This document shows, piece after piece, positions 1-10,450 of a DNA stretch of 64,000 bases. The stretch lies in the NCBI GenBank assembly GCA_001566295.1, contig KQ964270.1, positions 186,001 through 250,000 on the forward strand, written 5' to 3'. The position numbers and the translations under genes were made by a program. The notes beneath the pieces were generated by a model. That model saw nothing but the letters and a program-made list of their open reading frames with translations, was not told the origin of the DNA and did not search any database. Source of the stretch: Microdochium bolleyi. Its lineage: Eukaryota; Ascomycota; Sordariomycetes; Xylariales; Microdochiaceae. Each line of letters begins with the position of its first letter. Within the stretch, counting starts at the first letter, position 1.

Positions 1-245
1 TGATACAACCTCTCCAGCCTGCCCTTCCCTCTCCCTTCAGTCCAGCAGTTCCTCATCCCACGCTCCTGCGTTTCTTTTTCCGCTGCACTCCTAGCCTGGA
101 CGACCTCGCAACTCTACAACGACTGCCCAAGTCACTATCCACGCCATCCACACTCTCCTGCCACGTCCTCGAACCGCCTTAAACTCGTCGGTAGCATCCA
201 CCTCCAAGCTGTTGGTCCTCCTGTTCGCGTACCAACCTGTCAGCC

Positions 246-1867
246 ATGAGCTCGCCCGTCCTCAAGGCCATGGCCGGCCCTGAGGCCGCAGACCATGAGC
301 CGACGCTCCCCCCATTGTCCCTCGCCTCGACCGTCGCCCCAGTGGCTGGTGTCAAGCGGCCAGCTCCGTCGCTGCTTCCCGCCTTTGAACCTCTGTCCTC
401 GTCGCCTGGACTGCCTCGTCCTGCCAAAAGACAGGCTCACGGCTCATCCTTCTCCCGCGGCACAGCCGCTCTGAAGTACCCTACACCAATTCCGACCTCG
501 AGCACCGGTATCCTCTCGTCATCGCCGCCACGCGTCCAGCCTTCCTCGCAAGGGCGTCCAGCACTCGCCCGTAGTCTGTCCGCGGTATCTGAACGAGCAC
601 CGCTCTGTGCGGTGCCCTCAATCGAGCTCAACGAAAACGGCGAGATGCTCCTCATGGGACGCTCGAGTAATTCATCGCACTACCAGCTCTCGTCAAACCG
701 ACTTGTATCGCGTGTCCATGTCAAGGCGCGTTATGTACCACGGGCATCGGCGCTGGAGCCCGGCAAGATTGAGATAATCTGCAACGGATGGAACGGTGTG
801 AAGCTGCACTGCCAGGGGAGGACATGGGAGCTTGCGAAGGGCGACACTTTCACGTCCGAAACGGAGAACGCCGAGATCATGCTCGACGTACAAGACGCAC
901 GCGTCCGCCTGCACTGGCCAAAGCTGGACCGCTTAGAGTCGGCAGCTCATCTGTCGGACTCTTCCTGGGAGGATTCTCCTCAGTCTCGACCTAGACACCG
1001 TCCTACCGGCTCGGCATCTGACCTACTCCAGTCCAGCCCACTGAGAAGGCAAACACGCGTCCAGTCTCCAGAATCGCCAACGCCGGGTGTCAAGTCGTCG
1101 CAAAGCAGTTTCGGTTCGCTCTTCTCTCCTGCTGGCGGATACGATGGCCAAGTCCAGATCTACGAAGACGCCAGTGCCGACGAGGAAGAACTCCCAGTCG
1201 CAGCTTCTGCCGCGGATGTATCCTTCGCCCAGACTGAAATCGGCCAGAGCTTCTCGAGCGATCTCAGTGATCCGGAGGATGCTGACCCCAACGAGGAGAA
1301 CGACCCGATTGTGCACTCTTTTGGTCCTTTCGGTGCTAATCTCTCGAACCGGCTCGCTGCATTTGCGACGGAGTCGCCCAAGCAGCCCTCTCGAGACGGC
1401 TCTGGCCACTCGACTGCCAAGCCGTCTGCAGAGCCGGAAGAGCAACCGATCAACCCCAAGATCGACGTCGCTGCTGTGACCAACCATGTTGTCAACCAGC
1501 TGGCTTACTCTCGTCTGTCGTCGAACCCTTTGTCCGGTATTCTCAACAACCTGCCAGCAGAAGAGAAGAAGGACCTGAACAAGCGTGATCTGCGCAAGAT
1601 CATCGAGACGACCAAGTGCATTGGCATCATCTCGCGCACTGGCAAGGACGCAGCTGGCAAGGCACTGGAGAGCGAGTACTACTATATTCCCGAGCATGAC
1701 TCGGATGATTCCCGCCGTCTGGCCGTCACGGATGGCCTGAGGAAACCCAGCCTGCGCGCCTGCAGGAAGCAGCACAAAGTAAGCTTTGACACCAATCAAT
1801 GTCGTCTAAGCTCAACACTGACTCTGAAAAACAGCAATATTACTGGAAGCGCCCGAGAACCCCTTAG
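246..1867 (+). CDS. FHA-domain protein, Tos4-like
   Basis: Two exons, 246-1778 and 1835-1867, are joined by a 56-base phase-0 intron (GTAAGC...AACAG), giving 521 residues. Splicing replaces a read-through tail with the short end QYYWKRPRTP. A forkhead-associated domain lies at about residues 125-225: GRSSNSSHYQLS followed by NRLVSRVHVKA holds the Gly-Arg, Ser and Asn-Arg...His positions used to bind phosphothreonine. The rest is Ser/Pro-rich and acidic, with a conserved-looking C-terminal block (about 430-521, containing LNKRDLRKIIETTKCIGII and ESEYYYIPE). Family knowledge: fungal FHA proteins of this layout are related to yeast Tos4/Plm2, which act in G1/S transcription and the DNA damage response through histone deacetylases. 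The FHA call is firm and the Tos4 role is inferred. A CT-rich leader precedes the start. Confidence 0.85.
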
Positions 1868-3627
1868 ACGCAGCTATGCAGCCCAAGGGATGCCCGCTCA
1901 AGCGGTCGATCCATGCACGCCATCCATCTCCGCTTGCTCTCCACGTGTCTCATGTCACAATACCCCCCACACTTGTACTTTTTCTGTTTTACTATACTCT
2001 TGCATGGCTCTGGTTTGGCAGGCCCCGGGGCCCTCTCGATGCTTTCCGCATAGCTACAGGAGTTTCACGGTGATCTTTTATTTTATTTATTTTCTTTCGA
2101 TCTGAGGTCTTGGCCCATTTCGATCCCGATTTGCATGGATGTTGTCAGATGACTTGTTTGCGAGCTGTTGCCGTTGGCAGGAAGGAGAACGGAAGCCCGA
2201 ACTTGGCAAGCGGCGGTAGTCTACAGATTTGTTGATACTGTCCAGATGTAGATGTTGAAATCTAGGATTTGACAAGCAGTCCCCGCGGGTGGTTCTCGAT
2301 GACTGCATGTGTGTAAGTGGCCAGCCAGGATGAGGTGTGGATCAGCCACACCTCTCGCTCGAAACAGCAATCCGGAGCGCGTTGTGGGCGGAGCTACCCC
2401 GCATAACGACGCATCCCTGTTTTAGCTTAAGCACTAGAGGTCCAGCTTCCAGCCTGTGAAGAAGCAGATCACGAAGCCGGCCGAACGGACCGTGTGCTTT
2501 GCTCTCTGTCCTGAGGCTTGGGATATAAAAGACAATCCGGTACTTGTGAGTCCCAGTCTCGCCCTGGGTAGCGAGGCAAGGCTGGAGACAAGTGTGGCAG
2601 TCACCCTAATGCAGGCTGGTTCTCACGCGCTGTCGATGCAGCCGTCAACAGGCAATACGTCATTGGCCGGCCCCCATCGCCTTGCTTCGATCTGCAAGGT
2701 CGCTTTGTCAACGATGAATGCCAACACGTTCGGGATCATGAGCTGGACCGAACTCTGGAGGGCCGCCCCCCCTACGCAATGGGCAATCGTGCTATGACGA
2801 CGTCCGCAAGGGCGGGGGATTTTGTTTAGAAGTCTAGGAGCTCGGTTCTGATTGACTTTCTGTTGGCAGAGAGGACCCTGATTACTCCACCTCGACCCCG
2901 ATGCCTGGAGCGACCGTAATACAGTAGTGGGTGGCGAAAAGAAGATGAGGGCTCATGGAGTAGCATGAACGCATTGGAAGCATGCGCTGCTGCAACCTCT
3001 GCACCTCTGCCACCACTAACCTTGGAGTTCTCACGCGGTTGCATGCTATGCTACGAGAGCTGTCTCTCTGGTGGTGGTGGTACGAGGGGGGCGGGGGCGG
3101 GAGTTGGAGCGCGGCGGGAAGTGGCGAGCTAAGGTAGGACAGGATGCCATCCCTTGATACAGGCAGCTCGCCTGTTCCTTCATAAAGTCCGTCATATCCC
3201 CTCCCCAAAAGTGCAGCCGGACGGACGAGGAGCTCGATCACCTGAATACCTCCTCGAACTTTTCTCCCGCCGAGAGACCAATCCCACCACAGTGACGATC
3301 ATCCTCACATCACCTCAAGAAACGACAAAACCGATCCGGTATGTTACCCCTTTGCTCTGCACGAGTCGGCAGGGCAGGCAAGCTCCCGTGCTCCCCTCCG
3401 GGCCCATGTTCGAGACGGGACGGGACGGGTGGTTCGATCGAGAGGCGATCATGCAACTGCCCTCTGTGCAGCATGGGACCAGTGCTGACGAGCTTCCCTT
3501 CCAAAGCACAGCTTCACTTCACTTCACTTCACGCCCGCTCTCACCGCATCAACACTTTTCCAACCCAGGGACACAAAAGAGTCACATCCCACCACAAAAG
3601 ACATCACACGAGAGGAATAAAACAACA
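1868..3627. other. Intergenic and 5' leader region
   Basis: No supportable gene. Open frames here start with GTG or TTG or lack coding-like composition. The right end is the leader of the small protein gene at 3628. It contains a possible 5' UTR intron (donor GTATGT at 3339, acceptor CACAG ending 3511) and a short CTTCA tandem immediately after it. Confidence 0.5.
3512..3531. repeat. (CTTCA)4 pentanucleotide tandem
   Basis: Four perfect copies of CTTCA lie in the 5' leader of the gene starting at 3628, directly after a possible leader-intron acceptor. It is a short pyrimidine-rich microsatellite with no evident function. Confidence 0.7.
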
Positions 3628-3924
3628 ATGTCGTCGTCGCGCACCCAGCCCCCGGCAAAGATCGACCTGTCCTCCCCGGACCTCCCCCGGGCCGGCATCC
3701 TCCCGCACCACAGCCAAGCCGGGTCGTCGTCGTCGTCATCGTCGCCGACATCCCCACAGCTCGAAAAGTCCGCCGCCCGCGCCATGAGCTCGACCGACTC
3801 GTGGAAACCCGCGCTCGGCGGGCGCAAGCAGAGCTACCACAAGGAGGACCACAAGCATGCGCTGCAGATGAGCGGCATGTCGGGCAGCGGGGAGGACAAG
3901 GGGCTCGGCGAGGAGTCGCACTGA
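3628..3924 (+). CDS. Small Ser-rich protein, unknown function
   Basis: Single exon encoding 98 residues. The start ATG sits in an A-rich Kozak context (AACAACAATG) and is chosen over longer in-frame extension because upstream sequence looks like untranslated leader. The N-terminal half is disordered and Ser/Pro-rich, with runs of serine around residue 35. The C-terminal half contains DSWKPALGGRKQSYHKEDHK, a charged motif that I associate with a small conserved fungal protein family, although I cannot name it. No signal peptide, membrane segment or known domain is visible. It faces the mitochondrial protein gene 3' to 3' across about 550 bases. That it is a gene is likely; its function is unknown. 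Confidence 0.6.
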   Translation: MSSSRTQPPAKIDLSSPDLPRAGILPHHSQAGSSSSSSSPTSPQLEKSAARAMSSTDSWKPALGGRKQSYHKEDHKHALQMSGMSGSGEDKGLGEESH

Positions 3925-4480
3925 GATTGCGGACGCGTGGAGTACTTGGGAAGATGCCAGAAGAGATTGTGCAGGCCGTAGGGTCTGGTCTGGCCAACAA
4001 GATTGGGGAGAGCAGAGCATCTTCCAACGACAAAAGCATATTTACGATTGGAACAAGCAACAAGCCGTGGGATTTCAAGAGCGAGCAGAGCATTTTCCTG
4101 ACACTTGTGGACAAAGCACAAGCAACAGCGCAAATTTTTCAGAAAGTGCTCGATACGTGGGCCGAGCAGTGACAGAGTTGGCTATTTTTTTTATGCTTCC
4201 AGTAATGAGATGCATATCAGGGTTGATTGCGGTGTGAAAAAGCCGCCTTTGGCGAGATTCTTGCTTGCAACAAGCACCAATAACAAATAAAGAGTGAGTT
4301 GCTCAAAGCCAAAGACGCCCAGATTCGAAAACATGATGCTGCGAAACAGCGCAACGCCATCCGGAAAATAAAGTAAACATAAACGCCAAGCAGAATGCAT
4401 GTCGCTGACTCGTCCCATATGCATATGTCCATGACCGTCCAATGTTTACGAGCTCCTCCCCCTCATAGTTGTACACGGCA
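3925..4480. other. Convergent 3' flanks
   Basis: Sequence between two convergent genes (stops at 3924 and 4481). It is presumably filled by the two 3' UTRs. An AATAAA hexamer lies near 4286 on the plus strand. No coding region is supported. Confidence 0.5.
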
Positions 4481-7324
4481 TCAGGAATGCCCAGATTTAG
4501 GCTTGGGCTGAGCTAAGTGTTCTGCAACAACGCCTGTAGCATACGTGAGACCCACGACAGATGTGCCAGCGAGAAATATTTTTTTACCAAGCCTCATCTT
4601 CTTCCGCGGCAGATTTGACGGATTTGTGGATTGGGCGCCGGTGGCCGTTTGACTGCGAGCCTGTTCTTCCTGTTCTGCTGGCTCCGCTTCGTCTGCCCTC
4701 GGCATGTCGTAGTTGACGAAGCCTGTCGGAGACACAAACGCAGCGGCGTTGGGCAGCGCCATCGGCGTGCCCATCAGGTCAATAGGGTTCACTCGCCGCA
4801 TGGTCGCCCGGACCTTGCGAAAGACCAAGACATCTCCCTCACCGGACACTATCTCGAATCCTTCCGCTTGTAGCGGCGCAAAATAAGGGAAGAACTTTCC
4901 GGGATTCGAAAGACGCAAGAGGATATCTGCCGGTGCTGACGCCGTGGATTGATCAGTGACATCAGATGTCGTCTCCGCAATGCTGATGCTCTGTGTTTTC
5001 GAGTCATACGCTAGTACACGATAGACAATGGGCTCCGTGGCCTTTGACGGGGTGGCATCTGTGCCGTGAGCGATGAAGCCTTTTCCGTCAATCTCGGGAT
5101 CCCGATGGTAAGGTAGTCCGTCATCAGCCCTGGAAGCCGGAGGCTCAGCGACTTGCTCTGACCCTTTCCTACTTTGACTCCGCTGGGTCCCGTACGTGCG
5201 CACGAACGTCGGTCCTTTAGACTGGTCTCGGCACTCGTCAAGATACGAAGTCTCCAGCCCTTGGGGTTCTGATGAGTACGAGTCTGCCTCGACGCCCAGT
5301 CTCGGGCGTTTTCTTGGCTGTGCCTTGTTGGTTCTCCTTGTGCTGCGTCGATTCAGTGAAGACTCAAGTCTGGGGGCACTCCTTTGTGGCAAAGCCAGAG
5401 CTGGCGCGTAGATTGGCATCGTCGAAGCAGCATTAAGCTGCTCTGCGAAGGCTGCCTCTTCATCCGGCGTGGTATCTAGTTCTGATTTGCCATCGGCTTC
5501 TGGGGTCGTCTGGGTAGTCCAAGACTGCGCGAACTGTTCAGGGAAGTCTCTGCTGTAGTTTCCGGTCAAGCCGGACGCGTGGGACGAGTCGGCGCATACA
5601 TTATCTGCTTGCGTTGGTTGGGGATGAACGTGATCCCTGGTATTGAAATCAGCGGACTCGGACAGCTTACGATGGGCTTGGACAGGATAACCGGGCTCCT
5701 CGGGGGATACGGCGGGCCGTTTCGGGGGGTCGGTAGCGGTTCCATGGATGGTGGAGTCAAAGACACATACAGGTTCGTTTTGTTCAAGATCCACGCTCGC
5801 CACCTTGCTGGCTAGGTCGACGCCATCTCCAGCTGCCACCACGTTCTCGTGGTCCTTTGACTCGTAATCCTGCAGGCAGTCTGCCACCTCGTCCTTTTCC
5901 GGAGCTGGCTCACCCTCGAGGGTCTGGTCGCGGAAGGCAATGTACTTGTCCAGATCGCCGTACTGCTGGAAGGGCTCGTCGGCGGTAGTGGCCGCGTCTG
6001 GGAAATCGTCAAAGATTTGGGGTTTGTATTGTGCTAAGTCCTCGGCGTCGGTAGTCTCCACTGCCTGCACGTCCCTCTCGAATTCCTTATACATATAAGG
6101 TTGATATTGGTCGAGGTCTTCAGGCACAACGGCCTCAGTACCACCCGCCAGATTCTCCTTGTGCTTGTACGGGCCGTAGTCTTGGAGGTCGTCATAGACA
6201 GGCTGGCTACTGTTCGTCTCAATGGCCTCGTTGTGTAGATATGGCTTGTACTCGTTGAGGTCTTCGTAGGCAGGTGTCTGCTTGACCTCAACACTCTCGT
6301 TGCTGAAGTAGGGCTTGTAGTCGCCAAGGTCTTCGTAGCCGGGAGCCTCCTGCGCTTCCACGCCTTCGTTGTTGAAGACTGGCTTGTAGTCGCTCAGGTC
6401 GTCGTAAGCTTGCTTAGAAGCAGCACCAACATTGATATCATCCAGCTCGGCTTTGTACTTGTCGAGCTCACCCTCTTGAAGCGGGAACTCTTGCTCCTCT
6501 GCTGGCAGATGGTTGAGAGAATACTCCTCGCTCGCAGTCGGCGTGAACGAGTACTTGTTCTCGGTGCTATCGAACGTGAAGAGAGTCGGTCCAGGATCAG
6601 AGAAGTCGGCAGGCTCGACTGAATCAACGGGCATGCTGTTATACTTCTTAAGCTCGTCGCCAGGTGGTGGTCCATCTGAATAATGGGGCTGAGCCACGCC
6701 GAAGTCTGGAAAGAGAGAGGGCTCCGTCCCGTAGTTGAGTGAAGTTGCCTGCGCGCTTGGCTGTACGGGTGTCTCAACAGTTCCGTACGTGACCTTGGGG
6801 ACTTTACGGTTGGTGATGGGGTCAATGATGTAATCATGTTCGGCGTTGATGGATTCCGCCTGGGTCGTGTCAGAATATGCCCGCGTCTGGGTGCGGCCCG
6901 GTGTCTTGCCCGGCTCTCGCTCAAAGGGCTGGCGTGGCTGCGATGAAGCGTGTGCCGACTGGGTGACTGGCTCCGCTAGGTTAGCAAAGTGCCAGCTCCA
7001 TCGAACACTGCTCTGTGGATGCCAGCAAGGGCTGACGACACGTGTAAACACATTTTTCGTGCCAAGATGGAATCTCGTCTGGTCCGAAGAGATGTGCCTT
7101 GCGACAGTGTTGGCGTAGTTCTGCCTCAGCACTTTCTCTTGGCGGCGGAGCTCTCTACGGAGTGCTGGGCTGACCTGGGCGGCCCATGTGCCAAAGTGGA
7201 AGCCGCGGGACTGCTGGGTCAGCCGCGCCGCGGCAAGAGGGACAGCTGGCGAATTAGCAGGGGCGAGATGGGTGGCTGTCCGCAGTCGCAGCGCTGGCTG
7301 GCGGGTGATTGTGCTGGTCAACAT
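4481..7324 (-). CDS. Mitochondrial repeat protein with C-terminal membrane anchor
   Basis: Single exon encoding 947 residues. The first about 45 residues are rich in Arg, Ser, Thr and Ala with almost no acidic residues (MLTSTITRQPALRLRT), typical of a mitochondrial targeting sequence. Residues about 288-475 hold seven or eight degenerate copies of a roughly 22-residue unit built on YEDL-x-DYKP-x(3)-NE. A conserved-looking block at about 800-875 (LSNPGKFFPYFAPLQAEGF, then VLVFRKVR) precedes a single hydrophobic segment at about 914-936 and a short basic tail. The layout suggests an inner- or outer-membrane protein with a large soluble acidic region. Fungal relatives are usually labelled serine-threonine rich protein, with no known activity. 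The stop at 4481 and the ATG at 7324 are unambiguous. Confidence 0.8.
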   Translation of the reverse strand: MLTSTITRQPALRLRTATHLAPANSPAVPLAAARLTQQSRGFHFGTWAAQVSPALRRELRRQEKVLRQNYANTVARHISSDQTRFHLGTKNVFTRVVSPCWHPQSSVRWSWHFANLAEPVTQSAHASSQPRQPFEREPGKTPGRTQTRAYSDTTQAESINAEHDYIIDPITNRKVPKVTYGTVETPVQPSAQATSLNYGTEPSLFPDFGVAQPHYSDGPPPGDELKKYNSMPVDSVEPADFSDPGPTLFTFDSTENKYSFTPTASEEYSLNHLPAEEQEFPLQEGELDKYKAELDDINVGAASKQAYDDLSDYKPVFNNEGVEAQEAPGYEDLGDYKPYFSNESVEVKQTPAYEDLNEYKPYLHNEAIETNSSQPVYDDLQDYGPYKHKENLAGGTEAVVPEDLDQYQPYMYKEFERDVQAVETTDAEDLAQYKPQIFDDFPDAATTADEPFQQYGDLDKYIAFRDQTLEGEPAPEKDEVADCLQDYESKDHENVVAAGDGVDLASKVASVDLEQNEPVCVFDSTIHGTATDPPKRPAVSPEEPGYPVQAHRKLSESADFNTRDHVHPQPTQADNVCADSSHASGLTGNYSRDFPEQFAQSWTTQTTPEADGKSELDTTPDEEAAFAEQLNAASTMPIYAPALALPQRSAPRLESSLNRRSTRRTNKAQPRKRPRLGVEADSYSSEPQGLETSYLDECRDQSKGPTFVRTYGTQRSQSRKGSEQVAEPPASRADDGLPYHRDPEIDGKGFIAHGTDATPSKATEPIVYRVLAYDSKTQSISIAETTSDVTDQSTASAPADILLRLSNPGKFFPYFAPLQAEGFEIVSGEGDVLVFRKVRATMRRVNPIDLMGTPMALPNAAAFVSPTGFVNYDMPRADEAEPAEQEEQARSQTATGAQSTNPSNLPRKKMRLGKKIFLAGTSVVGLTYATGVVAEHLAQPKPKSGHS
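5900..6463 (-). repeat. In-frame degenerate 66-bp coding repeat
   Basis: Seven to eight tandem units of about 22 codons inside the mitochondrial protein gene, each carrying DL-x(2)-Y-x-P followed by an acidic Asn/Glu pair. The first three full units (starting AYDDL, GYEDL and AYEDL) are closest to each other. Later units diverge (VYDDL, PEDL, AEDL, YGDL). Divergence and retained frame indicate an old, selected protein repeat and not a recent microsatellite. Confidence 0.75.
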
Positions 7325-8363
7325 GGTGTTGTCGTCTCGGTGGTTGCGAGCTAGAACATGCTAAGCTGTCGTGGCAGGACACTGCACTGGTGTTGTTGTC
7401 AGATGAGAACGTTGGGTGATGAGGCACGTGGCTCCGGCTGCTGTATCTGCAGCAGAAACACAATGTGTGCTGTTGGAGTAGCAGAGGCCGTGTGGTGTTG
7501 GGACGTACGCAAGTGGAGGAACTGCAGTCGGGCGTGCGGGGGCTGAGCTGAGTTGATGTCGATCTTGCTAACGACAGTGATGTACCATGACCATATCCGC
7601 CCGATACAGGAGCACGGGATGAGGAATGTGGACGAACGAGAAGATCCAAACTTGACAAGGTGGAAGATGAGGCAAGGCCGGGCGAGGTGGGAAGGTGCTG
7701 GGTGATTTTGGCCCCGGGCGAGCTTGGCTGTTGGAGGAGGCGGGAGGCGGGCGGGGACGACGCGGCAAAACCCCAAGAGGATCGGCCGGTTGAGGCCTGG
7801 TCTGGTGCTTCCCCGGACGCTCTCGATTCCACTAATGTAAGCCCCGTCAGCAGCAGGCAGTCCTCCCCGTTGCACATGCCACAGCGAGCTATGGAGCACC
7901 TCCGGCTTCTCCTCTGGGCCCTCCACTTTCCCGCAACTGCTCATCCGAGCCGTCCCGCTGAGTTTGGGTGACGATGTCATAGGCTTAGGCATGGGCCAGT
8001 AACCCCCTGCTCTTGAGCAGCCGCCGCGCTCTGACTGGCTGGGCTAGAGCTGCTGGGCGGGGTAACGAGAGCTTGGGTGCCCAGGCCAGCCGCCCCGGCG
8101 GAGCCCACCGAGAGCTCCACCTGCCAACCTTCTGCTGGCCACGACAGCTCCCGTTCCTTACGGTGCTGACTCAAGCTGCCCACAAACGCAGTCGATGTCC
8201 GTGTGTCCATGGCTGCAAAGGTTTCGTGTTGCCGAAAACAGTCTTGCATGTTGTTGGGACTATCTATGGTAGTCAAGCGAGCAGAGAAGCACCACGGGAC
8301 TTTCGACAGCTTCAGGACATGGCCACGAACGATTCCGCGGTCGGCCCGCTGCCGACGATGATC
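7325..8363. other. Promoter of mitochondrial gene and 3' flank of regulator
   Basis: Lies between the start of the mitochondrial repeat protein (7324, leftward) and the stop of the regulator (8364, leftward). Open frames on both strands overlap each other and have proline/serine-rich, non-conserved composition. I see no gene. Confidence 0.5.
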
Positions 8364-10450
8364 CTAGAACCCAAATGTAAAATCAGGTCTCGCCGCGAAA
8401 TAATCATCCCATCGCACCTTCTTCTGTTCCCGGGCTTCAAGTGCCCACTTGGTCCTGACCTCCTCGGCTGCACATATCGGCGCCAGCGTCCCGCACGCCT
8501 GCCCCATCAGCTCCAGGCCAGTTGAAACCAAGCTTTGCTTGGCTATGTTCGCCTCCACGTCGGCCGCCAGGACACAGCCGCTCACCCCCATGCCGCACAT
8601 AAAAGCAGGGAAAAACACCAGCTTGCCAACCTCTCGTGCTGTCTCGTGGTCGCTGAAAACCGGCCTCAACGTGTCGAGGAGAGTCTCATGTGTGGCCTGG
8701 TGTAATTGCAAGATTTCCTGCTGGATCCCGAGCTCGTCGCGGGACGACCAGTGCCTAGCAGATGCGCTGTCGCCAAGGAGGAAGCTCTTGTCCTCGTCAA
8801 CGTCTAGTAAAAGTGTCTGGATCGCATACAAAAGTACGCCGCAGTGGTATAACAAGCCGACGTCAAGCCAAAGATCCGGACCCTGGCTCCTCGGCGATGG
8901 ATTAGTGGTCGTGGGCGAATCGGTGTCCATGGTTGACATCTCATGCTGGTCATCTGCTGGACTGGTCTGTGACGACGACCACTCCGAACTTGACGACAGC
9001 GTCCTTGGAGGACTGGCATCGTCTTCAAACTCAACGGACTCCCCGCTCCTTTTCCAACCCCTAAACTTCTGCATCCTGGCGGCCCACTGTGGAATGTTGA
9101 ACGATTGTATCTTGTCCAGCACCATCCGGGTACCTGCCCACCGCCTCGCTTGCATGGTTGGGCGGTGTACAATTGTGCGTAGGTAGTTGATCAGTATGAT
9201 GGATTGGAACAGTTCCTCGGGGCAGGGTGCACTGATCGCCAAGTTGGCCTGGAACATATTCGGTGCGGCCTCCCAGTATTGAAGAGCCATGGAGACCGCC
9301 GCAGGCATCTTCGGGTGTTGCGTCGACGTCGTTGTGGCTGAGAGCACATCTATTCTGCACGGTTTAGTTAGAGGAGGCTGTTCGCCCGGGAGGTGGCAAT
9401 ACTAACACCACGTAGATAACAAATAGCGGCCTGAAGTAATGGTTCTCTGAGGCGATTTGTTTCAGTCCACCTCGTAACTTAATGATTTCGCGGGCGCCCT
9501 CGAGGTGAAGTCTCCAGTCACTGTAAGTCGACTGTTGAATCTGTGTGGAAGCGCCATATTAGGGCCGAAGATGGCCGGGGAGGCTGTCGCAGTGGCTGAG
9601 ATCACTTACAGTACACATAAGCAGGCATAGGACACACATGAGTGTCGAGTCGCTCGTCTGAGTATCCTGCAGACTGAGTCGCTGGTTCACCTCCCGGATT
9701 GCTCTGATGCGGAAGGAGAATATGTCTTGTCGTCTGAGGCGAGCCAGAGTTGATGTAGGCTGAACAAGCTGACCATCCGCTGCTTCCTGCATTGCTTTGT
9801 GTGCTGTGGCTACTGTGACTAGCATGCTGATGTAGATCCGGGGGATGTGGTCTATGCGGGCCATGTCGACCCTGTATGGGTTGTAGTGAGACTTGATAGA
9901 AATCAGGTCGCCGCTGACATTTTCGTTGACTACAACACTCGTGTTAGCCTTGTGAAGATAGGCAGGAGCTTGCAAAGAGGGAACAAATGCAGGCCAGATT
10001 GGTCATCGTGCCTGTTCGGGATGTAGGAACAATGGGAAGCAGGAGAGTCGAATTTACAGTATTCAATGCTGTCGAAGATCAGCTGTGCCTCTCTGTAGAG
10101 GGGATGTGTCAGTTCCCCGGGCACTTGTAGATGCTGTGTACTGGCGGGTACGGGAGCCGCGCCGTGGTGTCCATCCGAGACGCCTCTGAGATCAGCCCCA
10201 TCAGCCCGAGACCTTCCACCCGCGCCCGGGGGAACGAAGTCTTGCCGCGCCGGGTCAGCTCCTCCATCGCGTCGCTCGCGTTGCCGTAACACTCCGTGCC
10301 AGCTGCCGGCTCCGGGAATGCTGGTCGCGGCCGGTTCCGGGGCCGGTCCACCGAGTCGCATGTGTACTGGTTTTTCAGCCGCTGCACCGTCGGCACATTG
10401 CTCAGGGCGCATGACTGCTGCCGGTCCCGGGGGTTCCGGGTGGTGGTCAT
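8364..10450 (-). CDS. Fungal-specific regulator (Fungal_trans_2 type), no Zn cluster seen
   Basis: Five exons, read leftward: 10450-10152, 10092-10058, 9929-9610, 9540-9407 and 9354-8364. All introns have GT/AG ends and the phases join to 592 residues. The C-terminal two thirds match the helical middle domain of C6-type fungal regulators: EAQLIFDSIEYFNENV, RIDHIPRIYISMLVTVATAH, STYSDWRLHLEGAREIIKL, VLSATTTSTQHPKMP and a late VFFPAFMCGMGVSGC. These are expected to form a nuclear effector or dimer domain. The usual N-terminal CX2CX6CX5-12CX2CX6-8C cluster is absent from every frame upstream, so the protein either lacks DNA binding or has a missed distal exon. The exon 1 to 2 junction is the least certain, because an alternative donor lies 10 bases away. 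Confidence 0.75.

Noticed and set aside
1868..2105. Read-through C-terminus of the FHA gene with a hydrophobic tail
   Set aside because: A canonical 56-base intron ends the frame at 1867 with QYYWKRPRTP, which fits the family; the longer tail is intron and 3' UTR read in frame.
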